NCBI GenBank assembly: GCA_018826885.1
Contig: JAHJYN010000059.1
Location: 1 to 38,503, forward strand
Origin: Alphaproteobacteria bacterium
Lineage (GTDB): Bacteria; Pseudomonadota; Alphaproteobacteria; Caulobacterales; Caulobacteraceae
Reading direction: 5' to 3'
Length of the DNA stretch: 38,503 bases
The notes beneath the pieces were generated by a model that ran no database searches, had not been told where the DNA came from, and saw only the letters and a program-made list of their open reading frames with translations. The position numbers were made by a program, and so were the translations under genes. Shown one piece after another: positions 25,065 through 34,026 of the stretch. Each line of letters starts with the position of its first letter. The first letter of the stretch is position 1.

Positions 25065-25133
25065 AGCGCTCCATCGTCGCTGTCCCCGGAATGCCGAAAC
25101 GACGTTGCTCGCCAAGGGCCGGCGCGCGACAAT

Positions 25134-26171
25134 CTACTGCGCCGAAGGGGGTGGACCACCATTGAGCGGCAGTCGAATGCTGCAGCCGACGCCGGAGGCG
25201 GCATAGGAGGAGATCGCGGTGCCGCCGTGGGGACCCAGGCTGCGTGCGATCAGTTCGCTGCCAAACCCGCGTCTCGTCGGCGGGGCGACGAGAGGCCCAT
25301 TGCGTTCCTGCCAGATCACATCCAGCAGCGGCGGCGCATCTACCGGAACGTTCCAGTCCACGCTCAGCCGCCCGGCTGAAGTCGATAGCGCACCATACTT
25401 CGCCGCGTTTGTCGCGAGTTCGTGCAGGACCAGCGCCAGGGCGACAGCGCCCTGTCCGTCAAGGCCGATGTCCGGTCCGGTGAGCGTGATCTTGCTGTCA
25501 TCGTCCCGGTAGGGTGCCAGTTCCGACTCCAGCAAAAGTCGAAAACTGACGTCTGTCGACGAGCCGTGGACCAGCGCGTCGTTCGTCCTCGAGATCGCGG
25601 CGAAACGACCCAGCAGCGCTGCCTTGAGCTCAGTGACAGAAGCCGCCCGGCGGGCAGTCAGGGTCACGATGGCATTGACGACTGTCATGGTGTTCCGCAG
25701 CCGGTGCGCGACCTCGCTCGCTACGAGCTGGCGCTGCCTCTCCGCTGTCTTTCGAGCGCTGACGTCCCGGATAACGACAGTGACGATGTGCTGCCCGCCG
25801 ATCATCTGGCGCGAAAGCGTCGCTTCTATCGCCAGTTCTTCGCCGTCCTTGCGGCGTCCCAGGACTTCTCGTCCTTGCCCCATGGATCTGCGCAATGGTG
25901 CGTTGGAAGAGCAGAAGAGGCTCACGTCTTTCCGGTGCTGATCATGAAAACGCGTCGGGATCAGCGCACCGATCGGGCCGCCCAGAACTTCGTCGCTGGC
26001 ATACCCGAAGATATCTTCGGCCGCGCGGTTGAACAGGATGATACGACCGGTGTGATCGGTGCTCACGACGCCGTCGCCGATCAGAGACAGGATCGCCTGA
26101 AAATCCGCGCCGAACGGAAACTCCGTCACGAGTTTGATCTGCTCCCGCCGGCGACGATCATGGCTTTTCAT
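25134..26171 (-). CDS. Orphan sensor histidine kinase, PAS + HWE type
   Basis: 345-aa cytosolic kinase. The PAS domain (about 22-140) contains GDGVVSTDHTGRIILFNRAA and FGYASDEVLG. The HWE dimerisation motif holds H156 in VASEVAHRLRNTM. The N box is LHELATNAAKYGALS and the WxE motif is WQE in VIWQERNGP, which define the HWE class. G boxes are short, as usual for this class (RRGFGSELI). No response regulator is nearby. ATG at 26169-26171; the ribosome site is weak. No FNR box upstream. Partners could be general-stress PhyR-type regulators elsewhere. Confidence 0.88.
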   Translation of the reverse strand: MKSHDRRRREQIKLVTEFPFGADFQAILSLIGDGVVSTDHTGRIILFNRAAEDIFGYASDEVLGGPIGALIPTRFHDQHRKDVSLFCSSNAPLRRSMGQGREVLGRRKDGEELAIEATLSRQMIGGQHIVTVVIRDVSARKTAERQRQLVASEVAHRLRNTMTVVNAIVTLTARRAASVTELKAALLGRFAAISRTNDALVHGSSTDVSFRLLLESELAPYRDDDSKITLTGPDIGLDGQGAVALALVLHELATNAAKYGALSTSAGRLSVDWNVPVDAPPLLDVIWQERNGPLVAPPTRRGFGSELIARSLGPHGGTAISSYAASGVGCSIRLPLNGGPPPSAQ

Positions 26172-26243
26172 CTGTTTTCATCTGCCTGGAGTCCGTGGAG
26201 CGAAAATCTCGCCCTGTCCACCCGAAGGTGACGAGCCTGGGTT

Positions 26244-27437
26244 TCAGGCGAGAAGCGCACCTTGTCTGCCCGACAACGTCGGCATGGGTGCCGTGGGCGG
26301 ACCAGCCACGGCGACGACGCAGTTCTCCCTGGCCCTTTGGCGGTCGATGAGTGCTGTCGAGCAACGGGTGATGTCTGCGATACCCCGCCGATTCTGGGCA
26401 AATGGCCGTTGTGCCGACAGGTCGGCATAGACGTCCAGATACCGGCGGGCCATGGCGGTGGCGCAGAAGCGCAGGTCGAAGCGCGCGCGGATCGCCTCCC
26501 GGTCCAGCAGATGCGCCCGGCCGGCGGCGGCGACGGCCTGTTCCATGGTGTCGACCAGGAAGCCGGTGTGGCCGTCCTCGATGACCTCCGAGGTCGAGCC
26601 GCAGCGGAAGGCCACCACCGGCGTGCCGCAGGCCATGGCCTCGATCATCACCAGGCCGAACGGCTCCGGCCAGTCGATCGGGAACAGCAGGGCTTCGGCC
26701 CCGCCAAGGAAGGCGGACTTCTGATGGTCGCCGATCTCGCCGACGAATTCGATCAGCGGATTGCTGTCGACCATCGGCTTGATCACCGTCTCCCAATAGA
26801 CCTTGTCGGCGGCGTCGACCTTGGCCGCCATCTTCAGCGGCTTGTTGAGCTTGGTGGCAATCTCGATCGCGCGGTCGGGCCGCTTCTCGGGCGAGATGCG
26901 GCCGAGGAAGGCCAGATAGCCCTCCGATTTCGGAGAGAAGCGGTAGAGATCGCCCGGCATGCCGTGGTGCACCGTCGCCTTCCAGTTGGCGTGGGGCAGG
27001 GGACGACGCTGGTTGTCGGAGATCGACACCAGACCGAACTGCGGCCAGCGTTCGTAGACGCCGCCGATGTCCTTCATGTCCAGCCGGCCGTGCAGCGTCG
27101 TCAGCGTGCGGTCGGCGTACCGCTCGAACATCGCAAACTGGATCATGTCAGTGTGGAAATGGATCACGTCGAAATCGTCGGCGCGCTTCAGCACCTCCGA
27201 CAACATGACCATATGGGCCGCCAGGTCCGACTTGAACGGGGCCGGATCCAGTCGAATTGCCTGATCGCGCACCGGGATCAGCCGCGCGCGCGTCGTTGCA
27301 TCGGCGCTGGCGAACAGGGTGACGTCATGGCCCAGCTCAACCAGGGCGTCGGTCAGGTGGGCGACCACCCGCTCCGTGCCGCCATACAATTTCGGGGGCA
27401 CGGCCTCATACAGCGGCGTGACTTGCGCGATCTTCAT
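26244..27437 (-). CDS. GT4-family glycosyltransferase
   Basis: 397-aa GT-B-fold retaining transferase. N-terminal acceptor domain with YGGTERVVAHLTDAL; donor domain with FLGRISPEKRPDRAIE and the family E-x7-E motif in WPEPFGLVMIEAMACGTPVV. The donor is probably a nucleotide-activated sugar; the product cannot be read. After about residue 350 the C-terminus (AQRPFAQNRRGIAD to the end) is unlike the compact family end. The remnant copy at 24889 stops right after YLDV, so this tail may be a read-through extension. The start overlaps the plsC stop (ATGA, 27434-27437), so the two are coupled. Together with the debranching gene it hints at glucan metabolism. Confidence 0.87.
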   Translation of the reverse strand: MKIAQVTPLYEAVPPKLYGGTERVVAHLTDALVELGHDVTLFASADATTRARLIPVRDQAIRLDPAPFKSDLAAHMVMLSEVLKRADDFDVIHFHTDMIQFAMFERYADRTLTTLHGRLDMKDIGGVYERWPQFGLVSISDNQRRPLPHANWKATVHHGMPGDLYRFSPKSEGYLAFLGRISPEKRPDRAIEIATKLNKPLKMAAKVDAADKVYWETVIKPMVDSNPLIEFVGEIGDHQKSAFLGGAEALLFPIDWPEPFGLVMIEAMACGTPVVAFRCGSTSEVIEDGHTGFLVDTMEQAVAAAGRAHLLDREAIRARFDLRFCATAMARRYLDVYADLSAQRPFAQNRRGIADITRCSTALIDRQRARENCVVAVAGPPTAPMPTLSGRQGALLA

Positions 27438-28210
27438 GAGCGGAGTTCCGGTATTCGGGGAGAGGGGAGGCAGTTCGCCGACAAACAGGACAGCGAGGAC
27501 ACTCGCCGCTTCTCGATCGCACCCGCCTCAGCTTGCATTGAAGCTTGCGCTGTCCGGGTGAAATCCTTCGTGCTCAGGCCGGGTTGGATCGGTTCCAGAA
27601 ACGATACAGTGATGGTCCCCGCCCGTTCTGGAAGGCCTCCGACGCCCCAGAATCGTCCCGAATCCAGGACAACAGGAAGAGCCGGGACGCCCAGCGCCTT
27701 GTATAGAAATTCGACGCCGCGCCGGAATTCGATCGGTTCACCGACCGCCTTTCGGGTGCCTTCCGGAAAGATCAGTACCGGGCGTCCGGCCGCCAGTGCC
27801 GCTCGACCTTGCAACGTCATCTCCCGGAGCGCTGCGGAGGCCGATGCCCGATCGATCAGGATCATGGGCGAGTGCCTCAGATACCAGCCCATCACCGGGA
27901 TATGCAGGAGTTCACGCTTGGCCACGATCGCGACATCGGGAAACAGGACGAGGGCCGCCAAGGTTTCCCAGGTCGATTGGTGGTTGGAAACAATCAGGCC
28001 CGGCGTACGAAAAACGTGCTCCCGACCCCGTTCCTGGTGCCGTAAACCAACGATGCCCACCAGCAAGAACATAACGCCACGGGCCCAGACCCGCGACAGC
28101 ATTCGTACCGTTGCGGGCGGGGACCCGGCGATCGACAGGAGTGGGATCGCCAGACCAAAGAGCGCCGTCCAAAGGCCCCACAGCCCGCCAAAAAGGAGCG
28201 TACGTAGCAT
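27434..28210 (-). CDS. plsC: 1-acyl-sn-glycerol-3-phosphate acyltransferase (PlsC family)
   Basis: 258-aa inner-membrane enzyme making phosphatidic acid from lysophosphatidic acid. Hydrophobic N-terminus (residues 3-28 and 42-56), then the acyltransferase motif H77-QSTW-E82 (an HX4E form of HX4D, common in alphaproteobacteria), block II around ILIDR, and block III FPEGTR at 148-153. GGAGGGG lies upstream of the ATG at 28208-28210. It is first in a coupled pair with the GT4 gene. With the Cfa-type gene nearby this suggests membrane-lipid remodelling. The last 30 residues (KRRVSSLSCLSANCL region) have no family counterpart that I recognise. Confidence 0.88.
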   Translation of the reverse strand: MLRTLLFGGLWGLWTALFGLAIPLLSIAGSPPATVRMLSRVWARGVMFLLVGIVGLRHQERGREHVFRTPGLIVSNHQSTWETLAALVLFPDVAIVAKRELLHIPVMGWYLRHSPMILIDRASASAALREMTLQGRAALAAGRPVLIFPEGTRKAVGEPIEFRRGVEFLYKALGVPALPVVLDSGRFWGVGGLPERAGTITVSFLEPIQPGLSTKDFTRTAQASMQAEAGAIEKRRVSSLSCLSANCLPSPRIPELRS

Positions 28211-28442
28211 AGAGACCCGCCCCTCCGTTCACGTGGCGACCAGAAGGGCCGCTTCACTCATTCAACGGACGGGGCACCGTCACTTTCATTACATTCGGGG
28301 ACTGCCGTCATGTCGCGCCCCGAAACGCCATAGCACAGGTAAAGGTCTCGACGTTGGGCCCGGAGACCTCACGCTTCTTGTAAGGCATGCTTCTTTCTCG
28401 CGTCTCACCTTGCGACGTCTGTCCCTGATGGTGATCCCGATG
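28211..28442. other. Divergent promoter region between plsC and cfa
   Basis: 232 bases. A minus-strand ORF of 26 codons at 28308-28388 (MPYKKREVSGPNVETFTC...) has a protein-like look and an AGAAAGAAG stretch before its ATG, but it may be a fragment or chance. No FNR palindrome found. Confidence 0.35.
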
Positions 28443-28533
28443 ATGAAAGGCGCTCCGTTCGATTTTACCCGAACGCACCGCCTTCAAGCTTCTTGCCAAG
28501 GCGCTTGGGCGCGCTGTTCAGCAAGGGTCGCTC

Positions 28534-29736
28534 GTGGTTGTCGATCCCTGTGGGGAGCGCCACGTCTTCGGCACCGACGACACTCCAACGGCAAGCATTC
28601 GGCTCAATGATCCCCGCACCCCGGCCCGGGTGCTGGCCGACCCTATGCTGAGTGTAGGTGAGGCCTATATGGACGGGACGCTTGTCCTGGAGGGTGGGTC
28701 GCTGCGCGACTTCCTGATGATGGGCGTTTCCATCGCCAATGATTTCGCCAAATCGCCATTCGCGGCGGGAGAGTTCGTCGGACCTTTCCGGAAGCGCCAA
28801 CGACGCAATCCAATCGCCCGGGCTCGCGCCAATGTGGCCCATCACTACGACTTGTCCGAGGACCTCTATCGCCTGTTTCTTGACCCCGACCTGCAATACT
28901 CGTGCGCATACTTTCAGGATGGCGATGAGAGCCTTGAGGTCGCCCAGGCCAAGAAGAAGCGTCACATCGCCGCGAAGCTGCGTCTGCAGACCGGTGCCCG
29001 CGTGCTCGATATTGGAAGTGGCTGGGGTGGCCTGGCGCTCGAACTGGCAAGCCGGCATGGCGTCGAAGTCGATGGCCTGACGCTATCCGACGAACAATTG
29101 CGGGTCGCCGCTGCCCGTGTCTCCGCTGGCGGACTGGAGCCGCACGTACGCTTTCATCTTCGCGACTACCGCCATGAGACTGGAACCTACGACCGTATCG
29201 TGTCTGTCGGGATGTTTGAACATGTCGGCCAACCGCACTACCGGGAGTTCTTCAATATCGTCCACCGACTACTGGTGCCGGACGGGCTCGCGGTCATCCA
29301 TGCGATCGGACGAACGGGTCCGCCAGCCGAAAACGACCCATGGATCGAGAAGTATATCTTTCCCGGCGGATACTGCCCGTCATTGTCGGAAGTGTTTACG
29401 GCGGTCGAACATAGCGGATTACGGGTGACTGACGTGGAGCTTTTGCCGCTCCACTATGCTGAAACCCTTCGGTGCTGGTCGGAAAGATTCGGCGCCAGCC
29501 GGGCCCGCGCCGCTGAAATCTATGACGAACGCTTCGGCCGCATGTGGGAGTTCTATCTCGCAGCCTGTGAAGCGGCATTCAGGGTCGGCAACATGACGGT
29601 GTTTCAGCTTCAGCTCACGCGATGCGTCACGGCTTCCCCGCCGACTCGAGATTACATGATCGACGAGGAACGCCGGTTACTTGTCTCAGAGACCAGCCCG
29701 ATCAACGGGCTGTTGCCTTGTGGCGATCTATCCTGA
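28534..29736 (+). CDS. cfa: Cyclopropane-fatty-acid synthase-type SAM methyltransferase
   Basis: Converts double bonds of membrane phospholipid acyl chains to cyclopropane (or a related methylated form), typical of stationary-phase or stress adaptation. SAM motif VLDIGSGWGG at residues 157-166 of the GTG-start frame; AHHYDLS (102-108), QYSCAYF (121-127) and SVGMFEHVG are Cfa signatures. The first in-frame start is GTG 28534, yet family-like sequence (ERTAFKLLAKALGRAVQQGS) continues upstream in frame to a TGA at 28444. An ATG at 28443 would join this frame if one A of AAA (28446-28448) were missing. Either GTG is used, giving a protein about 30 residues short at the N-terminus, or there is a 1-base frameshift. 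It is on the opposite strand to plsC. Confidence 0.88.
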   Translation: MVVDPCGERHVFGTDDTPTASIRLNDPRTPARVLADPMLSVGEAYMDGTLVLEGGSLRDFLMMGVSIANDFAKSPFAAGEFVGPFRKRQRRNPIARARANVAHHYDLSEDLYRLFLDPDLQYSCAYFQDGDESLEVAQAKKKRHIAAKLRLQTGARVLDIGSGWGGLALELASRHGVEVDGLTLSDEQLRVAAARVSAGGLEPHVRFHLRDYRHETGTYDRIVSVGMFEHVGQPHYREFFNIVHRLLVPDGLAVIHAIGRTGPPAENDPWIEKYIFPGGYCPSLSEVFTAVEHSGLRVTDVELLPLHYAETLRCWSERFGASRARAAEIYDERFGRMWEFYLAACEAAFRVGNMTVFQLQLTRCVTASPPTRDYMIDEERRLLVSETSPINGLLPCGDLS

Positions 29737-30159
29737 GAAGGCAGCGAAAGCCGCTGACGGTCTGCTCATCGATGAGGCGGATCCCTCGAACGCGCGCGCT
29801 GAACCGGTGCGAGAGCCGACGAGATCATCACGCCGGACGCCGTCGGCGGGCGACGCGATCTCCCCTCGACGGTCAGGCGGGGGCTCCTCGTGACACACCA
29901 CGTCCCTGCGTTTGAGTTCGCAGCGTCGGGAACATGGGGTGGAGGTGCTGACAAGGTCAAATCAGGCAATCGACCCTCGTTGGCATCGGCTCGGGCGAGG
30001 GCTGCCATCCGCATGACTGCGGCGCTGATCAAAAGTCATTCCATCGGCTCAGAGTGGCGGACCCCGGGCCAAGCCATGGGTCTGCCACAAGGCTGATCAG
30101 GGAGAGAAAGGAAGGCCGGACGGCGGGTGCTCCGTGGTGGAGCGGAGAAGGAGACCGCC
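29737..30159. other. 423-bp junction between cargo and element backbone
   Basis: No convincing gene. Open frames on both strands lack ribosome sites except the last bases, which serve radC. A 12-base perfect palindrome CTCATCGATGAG (29765-29776) lies about 30 bases after the cfa stop. Gene content changes here from metabolic to element-maintenance functions, so an old insertion boundary is likely, but no attachment repeat could be identified. Confidence 0.45.
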
Positions 30160-30864
30160 ATGAGACCGAACCCGACCGGGGTCTGGGCCGAGGATACGCA
30201 CAAGGGCCCGCCCGCATCGTCGATGCTCATCCATGCGGCGCTGGATGATCAAGCCCTGTTGGGCTTGATGTTGAGACGGGCGGTCCATGATCCTGAAGGT
30301 GATCCTGGCAGGAACACGGATCGGCTCGCCGCCGCCTTGCTTGAGCGGTTCGCAGGTCTGGGCGCTGTCGTCGCCGCCGAGCCGGGCGAACTGTCGCGCG
30401 CGTCCGGCCTCAGCCCGCTCGCCCTGTCGGATCTCAAGCTGCTGCGTGAACTGGCGATCCGCCTGGCGCGCGATGAAACCTGTCGACGCCCCGTCATCAC
30501 CTCCTGGACGGCGCTTGTGGCCTATGTCCGAACGGCGCTCGCGCATGAGCCCCGCGAGCAGTTTCGAACCCTTTTTCTTGATCGGAGGAACAACCTGCTT
30601 CGCGATGAACTGATCGCGCACGGCACAGTGGACCACGCGCCTGTTTACCCACGTGAAGTGGTTCGCCGGGCCCTCGAACTTTCGGCCTCGGCCCTGATCC
30701 TGGTCCACAATCATCCCTCCGGAGATCCGACGCCGTCGCAGGCCGATATCCAGATGACGCGCCAGGTCATCGAGGCGGCGCGGGTGTTCAATCTCCAGGT
30801 CCATGATCACCTCGTGGTCGGCCGGGAAGGGACGGCCAGCTTCAAGGCCCTCGGCCTGATCTGA
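30160..30864 (+). CDS. radC: RadC-family JAB-domain protein
   Basis: 234-aa protein. N-terminal helix-hairpin-helix-like region (about 50-105, LSRASGLSPLALSDLKLL), then a JAB1/MPN metalloprotease-like domain with the zinc motif H183-N-H185-x7-S193-x2-D196 (VHNHPSGDPTPSQAD). Despite the name, a DNA-repair role is not established; copies are very common on conjugative elements, plasmids and phages. ATG 30160 is chosen over an upstream frame start because AAGGAG lies 6 bases before it. It is followed after 7 bases by the Toprim-domain gene. Confidence 0.93.
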   Translation: MRPNPTGVWAEDTHKGPPASSMLIHAALDDQALLGLMLRRAVHDPEGDPGRNTDRLAAALLERFAGLGAVVAAEPGELSRASGLSPLALSDLKLLRELAIRLARDETCRRPVITSWTALVAYVRTALAHEPREQFRTLFLDRRNNLLRDELIAHGTVDHAPVYPREVVRRALELSASALILVHNHPSGDPTPSQADIQMTRQVIEAARVFNLQVHDHLVVGREGTASFKALGLI

Positions 30865-30871
30865 GGTCATC

Positions 30872-31774
30872 ATGACGCTGCACCGTATTGTCGCCGCCGT
30901 GGGCGGCGATCTCTATTCCGATGGCCGGCGCGCCAATATCCCCGCGCCCGGCCACAGCGCTCGGGATCGCTCGGTCTCGCTCCTGTTGACTGATGACCGG
31001 GTCGTCATTCACGGGTTCGGCGGCTCCGACTGGCGGATTGTCCGCGACCATCTGCGGAGCGCCGGCCTGATCGACCACACCGGCCGATTGATCGGTGGCG
31101 CGCGACCGGGTCCGTCCGCCCCGAGACCCGATCTCCGTGTTCGCCTTCAGACCGCTTCAGATATCTGGGCCGGCTGTCGTCCTCTCTACCGCGGTGACGC
31201 CGGGGATCGCCACCTGCGTCATCGCGCCGTCGCAGGCGTCGACGACCCCTTGAACCTCGGGTGTCATCCGGAGGCACCGATCTCTGTTTACCGACCGCGC
31301 GGTCGCGGCAGGCCCGCCCTGATCGCGCGGATCAGCGATGCACAGGATCGGCTGACGGCGGTGGAAGTGACCTATCTCGACCGGAACGGGCGGCTTGCCT
31401 CGGGCCTTCGACTGACGCGCAAGACGGTTGGCCAGGTCCCTTCGGGCGCCGCTGTTCGTCTGGCTCCGGTCGGCCCGGAGATGCTGGTCGGGGAGGGGGT
31501 GGTGACGACCCTGTCCGCCATGGACCGCTTCCAACTTCCGGGCTGGGCGCTGATGGCGGCCAACAATCTTGCCGCCTGGACGCCACCGTCTCTTGTGCGC
31601 CGCCTGCTGATCGCCGCCGACCGCGGAGCTGCGGGCGAGCGCGCCGCGGAACGACTCCGGCGACGCCTCGCGGTCGTCGGTCTGGATGTTCGCATCCGGC
31701 TTCCAGACCCCCCGTTCGGGGACTGGAACGAGGTGGCGGTGGACGCGGCCAAAGTGGAGGAGCGAGGGCGCTGA
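30872..31774 (+). CDS. Toprim-domain protein, plasmid/ICE primase-like
   Basis: 300-aa protein of the type encoded on alphaproteobacterial conjugative elements (DUF7146 + Toprim_3). N-terminal part (1-100) resembles the primase-associated domain with PAPGHSARDRSVSLLL; the central part carries LIARISDAQDRL; the C-terminal Toprim region has MLVGEGVVTTLSAM and LLIAADRGAAGERAA, whose Glu and Asp would bind metal. Likely role: primer synthesis or DNA nicking-joining in element replication, inferred. No zinc-finger cysteines are visible. It is part of the radC-Toprim-ParB run, all on the plus strand. Confidence 0.85.
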   Translation: MTLHRIVAAVGGDLYSDGRRANIPAPGHSARDRSVSLLLTDDRVVIHGFGGSDWRIVRDHLRSAGLIDHTGRLIGGARPGPSAPRPDLRVRLQTASDIWAGCRPLYRGDAGDRHLRHRAVAGVDDPLNLGCHPEAPISVYRPRGRGRPALIARISDAQDRLTAVEVTYLDRNGRLASGLRLTRKTVGQVPSGAAVRLAPVGPEMLVGEGVVTTLSAMDRFQLPGWALMAANNLAAWTPPSLVRRLLIAADRGAAGERAAERLRRRLAVVGLDVRIRLPDPPFGDWNEVAVDAAKVEERGR

Positions 31775-31825
31775 CGGGCGCCGGAGCGGCGGGGATGGAC
31801 CCCGAAGCCCGGCGGGAGAGCCCCC

Positions 31826-33868
31826 ATGACCGATCTTGTTCCTGACACCATCCCGGCTGTGATCATTGAACGTGATGAGCGCACCGTTCGCCTCGGCGAC
31901 GTCGGCATCGCTCGAGAGAACCTGCGGTTCAGCGAACAGCCGGATGACGACATCCCGACTCTGGCCGCTACATTGAAGGCCGCCGGCCAGCTGCAGCGCC
32001 TCACCGTCCGGCCCGGCCGGGGCCGCAAGGAGCAGCCCTGGATGGCGCTGGACGGGCGTCGGCGCCGCCTCGCCCTGGGCCTGTTGCAGGAGGCCGGCGA
32101 GATCGACGAGGATTATCCCGTCACGGTCTATGTCGAGACCGATCCGGCCCGCCAGGCGGCTGCCGTCCTGCTCACCAACACCGCCGTGCCCGTCCATGTC
32201 GCCGACATCATCGCCGCCATCGGCCGGATGCTGAAATCGAAGCTGACCGTGCCTGTGATCGCCCGGGCCCTCGGCTACGCCGAGATCGACATCAAGCGGC
32301 TGGCCGCCCTGGCCGGACTGCCTGCGGCGGCCCTTGTGGCCCTGAAGGGCGGGCGGATGACCCTCAAACAGGCCAGGCTGTTGGCCCGGCTGCCCGACAA
32401 GGCCGAACAGGCCGAACTCGCCGAGGCGGCGCTTGACGGGCATGGGTTTCAGGACTGGCGCATCACTGAGCGGCTCGACGAGGGGCGTGTCACCAGCCGG
32501 GATCGACGCTGTGCTCTCGTCGACGCGGACAGTTATGGCGAGGCGGGCGGGCGCACCGAGGCGGATTTGTTCGGGGAACTCGCGCCCGTATTGCTCGATC
32601 CGGAGATTCTGACCGACCTGTGGATGCGTCGGGCGCGCGCTATCGCCGCCGTGTTCGAGGCCGAGGGAATCGCCGTGCATGTCACCGCCGGACCCGAACC
32701 GGACCTCCCGGACGACCTTGAGGCGCTGGGCTATGTCTATCGCGGTCAGCTCCCGGCCGACGAGATGGCGCGCTACCGGGCCCAGCGCGACGCGTTCAAC
32801 GCACGGGCGGACGCGGTCCGGCAGGCCCTGGCCGAGGCCTGTGATTCCGAGGCCGTTGACGCCGCGATTGTCGCCATGATCCGCGCCCGGGTGCAGGCCG
32901 ACCAGACGGGGTGCGGCGGGCGGGTGGTGACGACCATGGTCATGTGGCCCGCCGCCGGCACGGGCGTCGATGTGCGCTGCTACACGCCCGAGGAGCCTGA
33001 AATCGAGGACGCCGGATCGCTCGACAGTGATCCGGCGGACCGGGCGTCGGCTCCGCCGGTCTATGTCGCTCCGGAGGCGCCGGCGCCCGAGCCTGACACC
33101 GACGGCGTCAACCACGCCCTGCATGGCGTACGCACCGAGGTGGCCACGCGCGGACTGATCCGGGCCCTGGCCGACGATCCGGGCGCGGCGCTGACGGCCC
33201 TGATCGCGCGCCTGTTCACCGTCCTGGTTCTGCGCACCCATGTGGCGCGGTCGGAGTCAGCCCTGGCCATTCTCGCCACCGGGTTCGATCCGGTGGACGG
33301 ACGGGTAATCGAGACCCTGGACGGCGAGGTGCGCCAGCGGCTCGACGACCGTCGGGCGGCCTGGCAGGCGTCGGGTGAGACGGTCATCGCCTGGGTCCAT
33401 GCCCTGCCGCACGGGGAGAAAATGGGGCTGCTGGCGGAACTGACCGCGATCAGTCTCGATGTCCGCGAAACCCGCACCACCCTGATCCGGCGCAGCGCCC
33501 GAACGGAGGCGGCCGAGCTGGCCGCCCTGTGCGGGGCGGACATCACGCTCCACTGGACGCCGGACGCGCCCTTCCTGCAGGCCCATTCCAAGGGACTGCT
33601 GCTGGGAATGCTGGAGAGCATGGGCGCGGAAGACGAGCGGGCGCGATCCTTGAAGAAGACTGAACTGGTCGACTGGGTCGCCGAACAGGCGGCGTCCCGG
33701 AGCTGGGCGCCGGCCGGCCTCTCCTGGGCGGGTCCGCTGCCGGACGAGGAACCGGTGACGACCGAAGAGGACGTTGGTGCTGACGTGTCCACCCACGACG
33801 ACGACGGGATCGGGGCATTCACCGTCACCCCGGCGGGCGAGGCCGCCCTGGGGCCCGCCGCCGCCTGA
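31826..33868 (+). CDS. ParB-N-domain protein of conjugative element
   Basis: 680-aa protein. The N-terminal ParB/Srx-like domain (about 20-130) contains DDDIPTLAATLKAAGQLQRL and the arginine-rich ALDGRRRRLALG, matching ParB box II (GERRWRA). An HTH-like segment follows (about 135-190: VPVIARALGYAEIDIKRLAA). The long C-terminal part has no named domain and is much bigger than chromosomal ParB (about 300 aa). Acidic stretches near 390-410 and 640-670 suggest flexible linkers. No ParA is encoded beside it, so a role in partition is not proven; such proteins are a constant feature of this element type. GGGAGAG lies before the ATG. A GC-rich hairpin follows the stop. Confidence 0.85.
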   Translation: MTDLVPDTIPAVIIERDERTVRLGDVGIARENLRFSEQPDDDIPTLAATLKAAGQLQRLTVRPGRGRKEQPWMALDGRRRRLALGLLQEAGEIDEDYPVTVYVETDPARQAAAVLLTNTAVPVHVADIIAAIGRMLKSKLTVPVIARALGYAEIDIKRLAALAGLPAAALVALKGGRMTLKQARLLARLPDKAEQAELAEAALDGHGFQDWRITERLDEGRVTSRDRRCALVDADSYGEAGGRTEADLFGELAPVLLDPEILTDLWMRRARAIAAVFEAEGIAVHVTAGPEPDLPDDLEALGYVYRGQLPADEMARYRAQRDAFNARADAVRQALAEACDSEAVDAAIVAMIRARVQADQTGCGGRVVTTMVMWPAAGTGVDVRCYTPEEPEIEDAGSLDSDPADRASAPPVYVAPEAPAPEPDTDGVNHALHGVRTEVATRGLIRALADDPGAALTALIARLFTVLVLRTHVARSESALAILATGFDPVDGRVIETLDGEVRQRLDDRRAAWQASGETVIAWVHALPHGEKMGLLAELTAISLDVRETRTTLIRRSARTEAAELAALCGADITLHWTPDAPFLQAHSKGLLLGMLESMGAEDERARSLKKTELVDWVAEQAASRSWAPAGLSWAGPLPDEEPVTTEEDVGADVSTHDDDGIGAFTVTPAGEAALGPAAA

Positions 33869-33886
33869 CGACGATCCGCCTCGAGC

Positions 33887-33916
33887 ACGCCGCCCCGGTT
33901 CGCGCCGGGGCGGCGT
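33887..33916 (+). terminator. GC-rich hairpin after the ParB-domain gene
   Basis: ACGCCGCCCCGG (33887-33898) pairs perfectly with CCGGGGCGGCGT (33905-33916) around a 6-base loop. There is no T-run, so it may be a weak terminator or an mRNA-stabilising structure between the ParB-type gene and the helicase gene. Confidence 0.55.
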
Positions 33917-34026
33917 TGTCGTGTCCGGATGCTGGTCCGGGGAAAGGCGAGGGAAGGGCGGGCGAGGACGAGCCTGCAGGACCGAGAGGGAGGCGCCCTC
34001 CGCTTCAGGCCACCGGAGCTGATCCC

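Noticed and set aside
26262-28610. 782-codon plus-strand open frame across the GT4 and plsC genes
   Set aside because: Both covered genes are well supported on the minus strand. The frame is His/Arg-rich without motifs.
31157-33241. 694-codon minus-strand open frame across the Toprim and ParB genes
   Set aside because: Spans two genes that have clear motifs on the plus strand. Composition is typical of an antisense frame.
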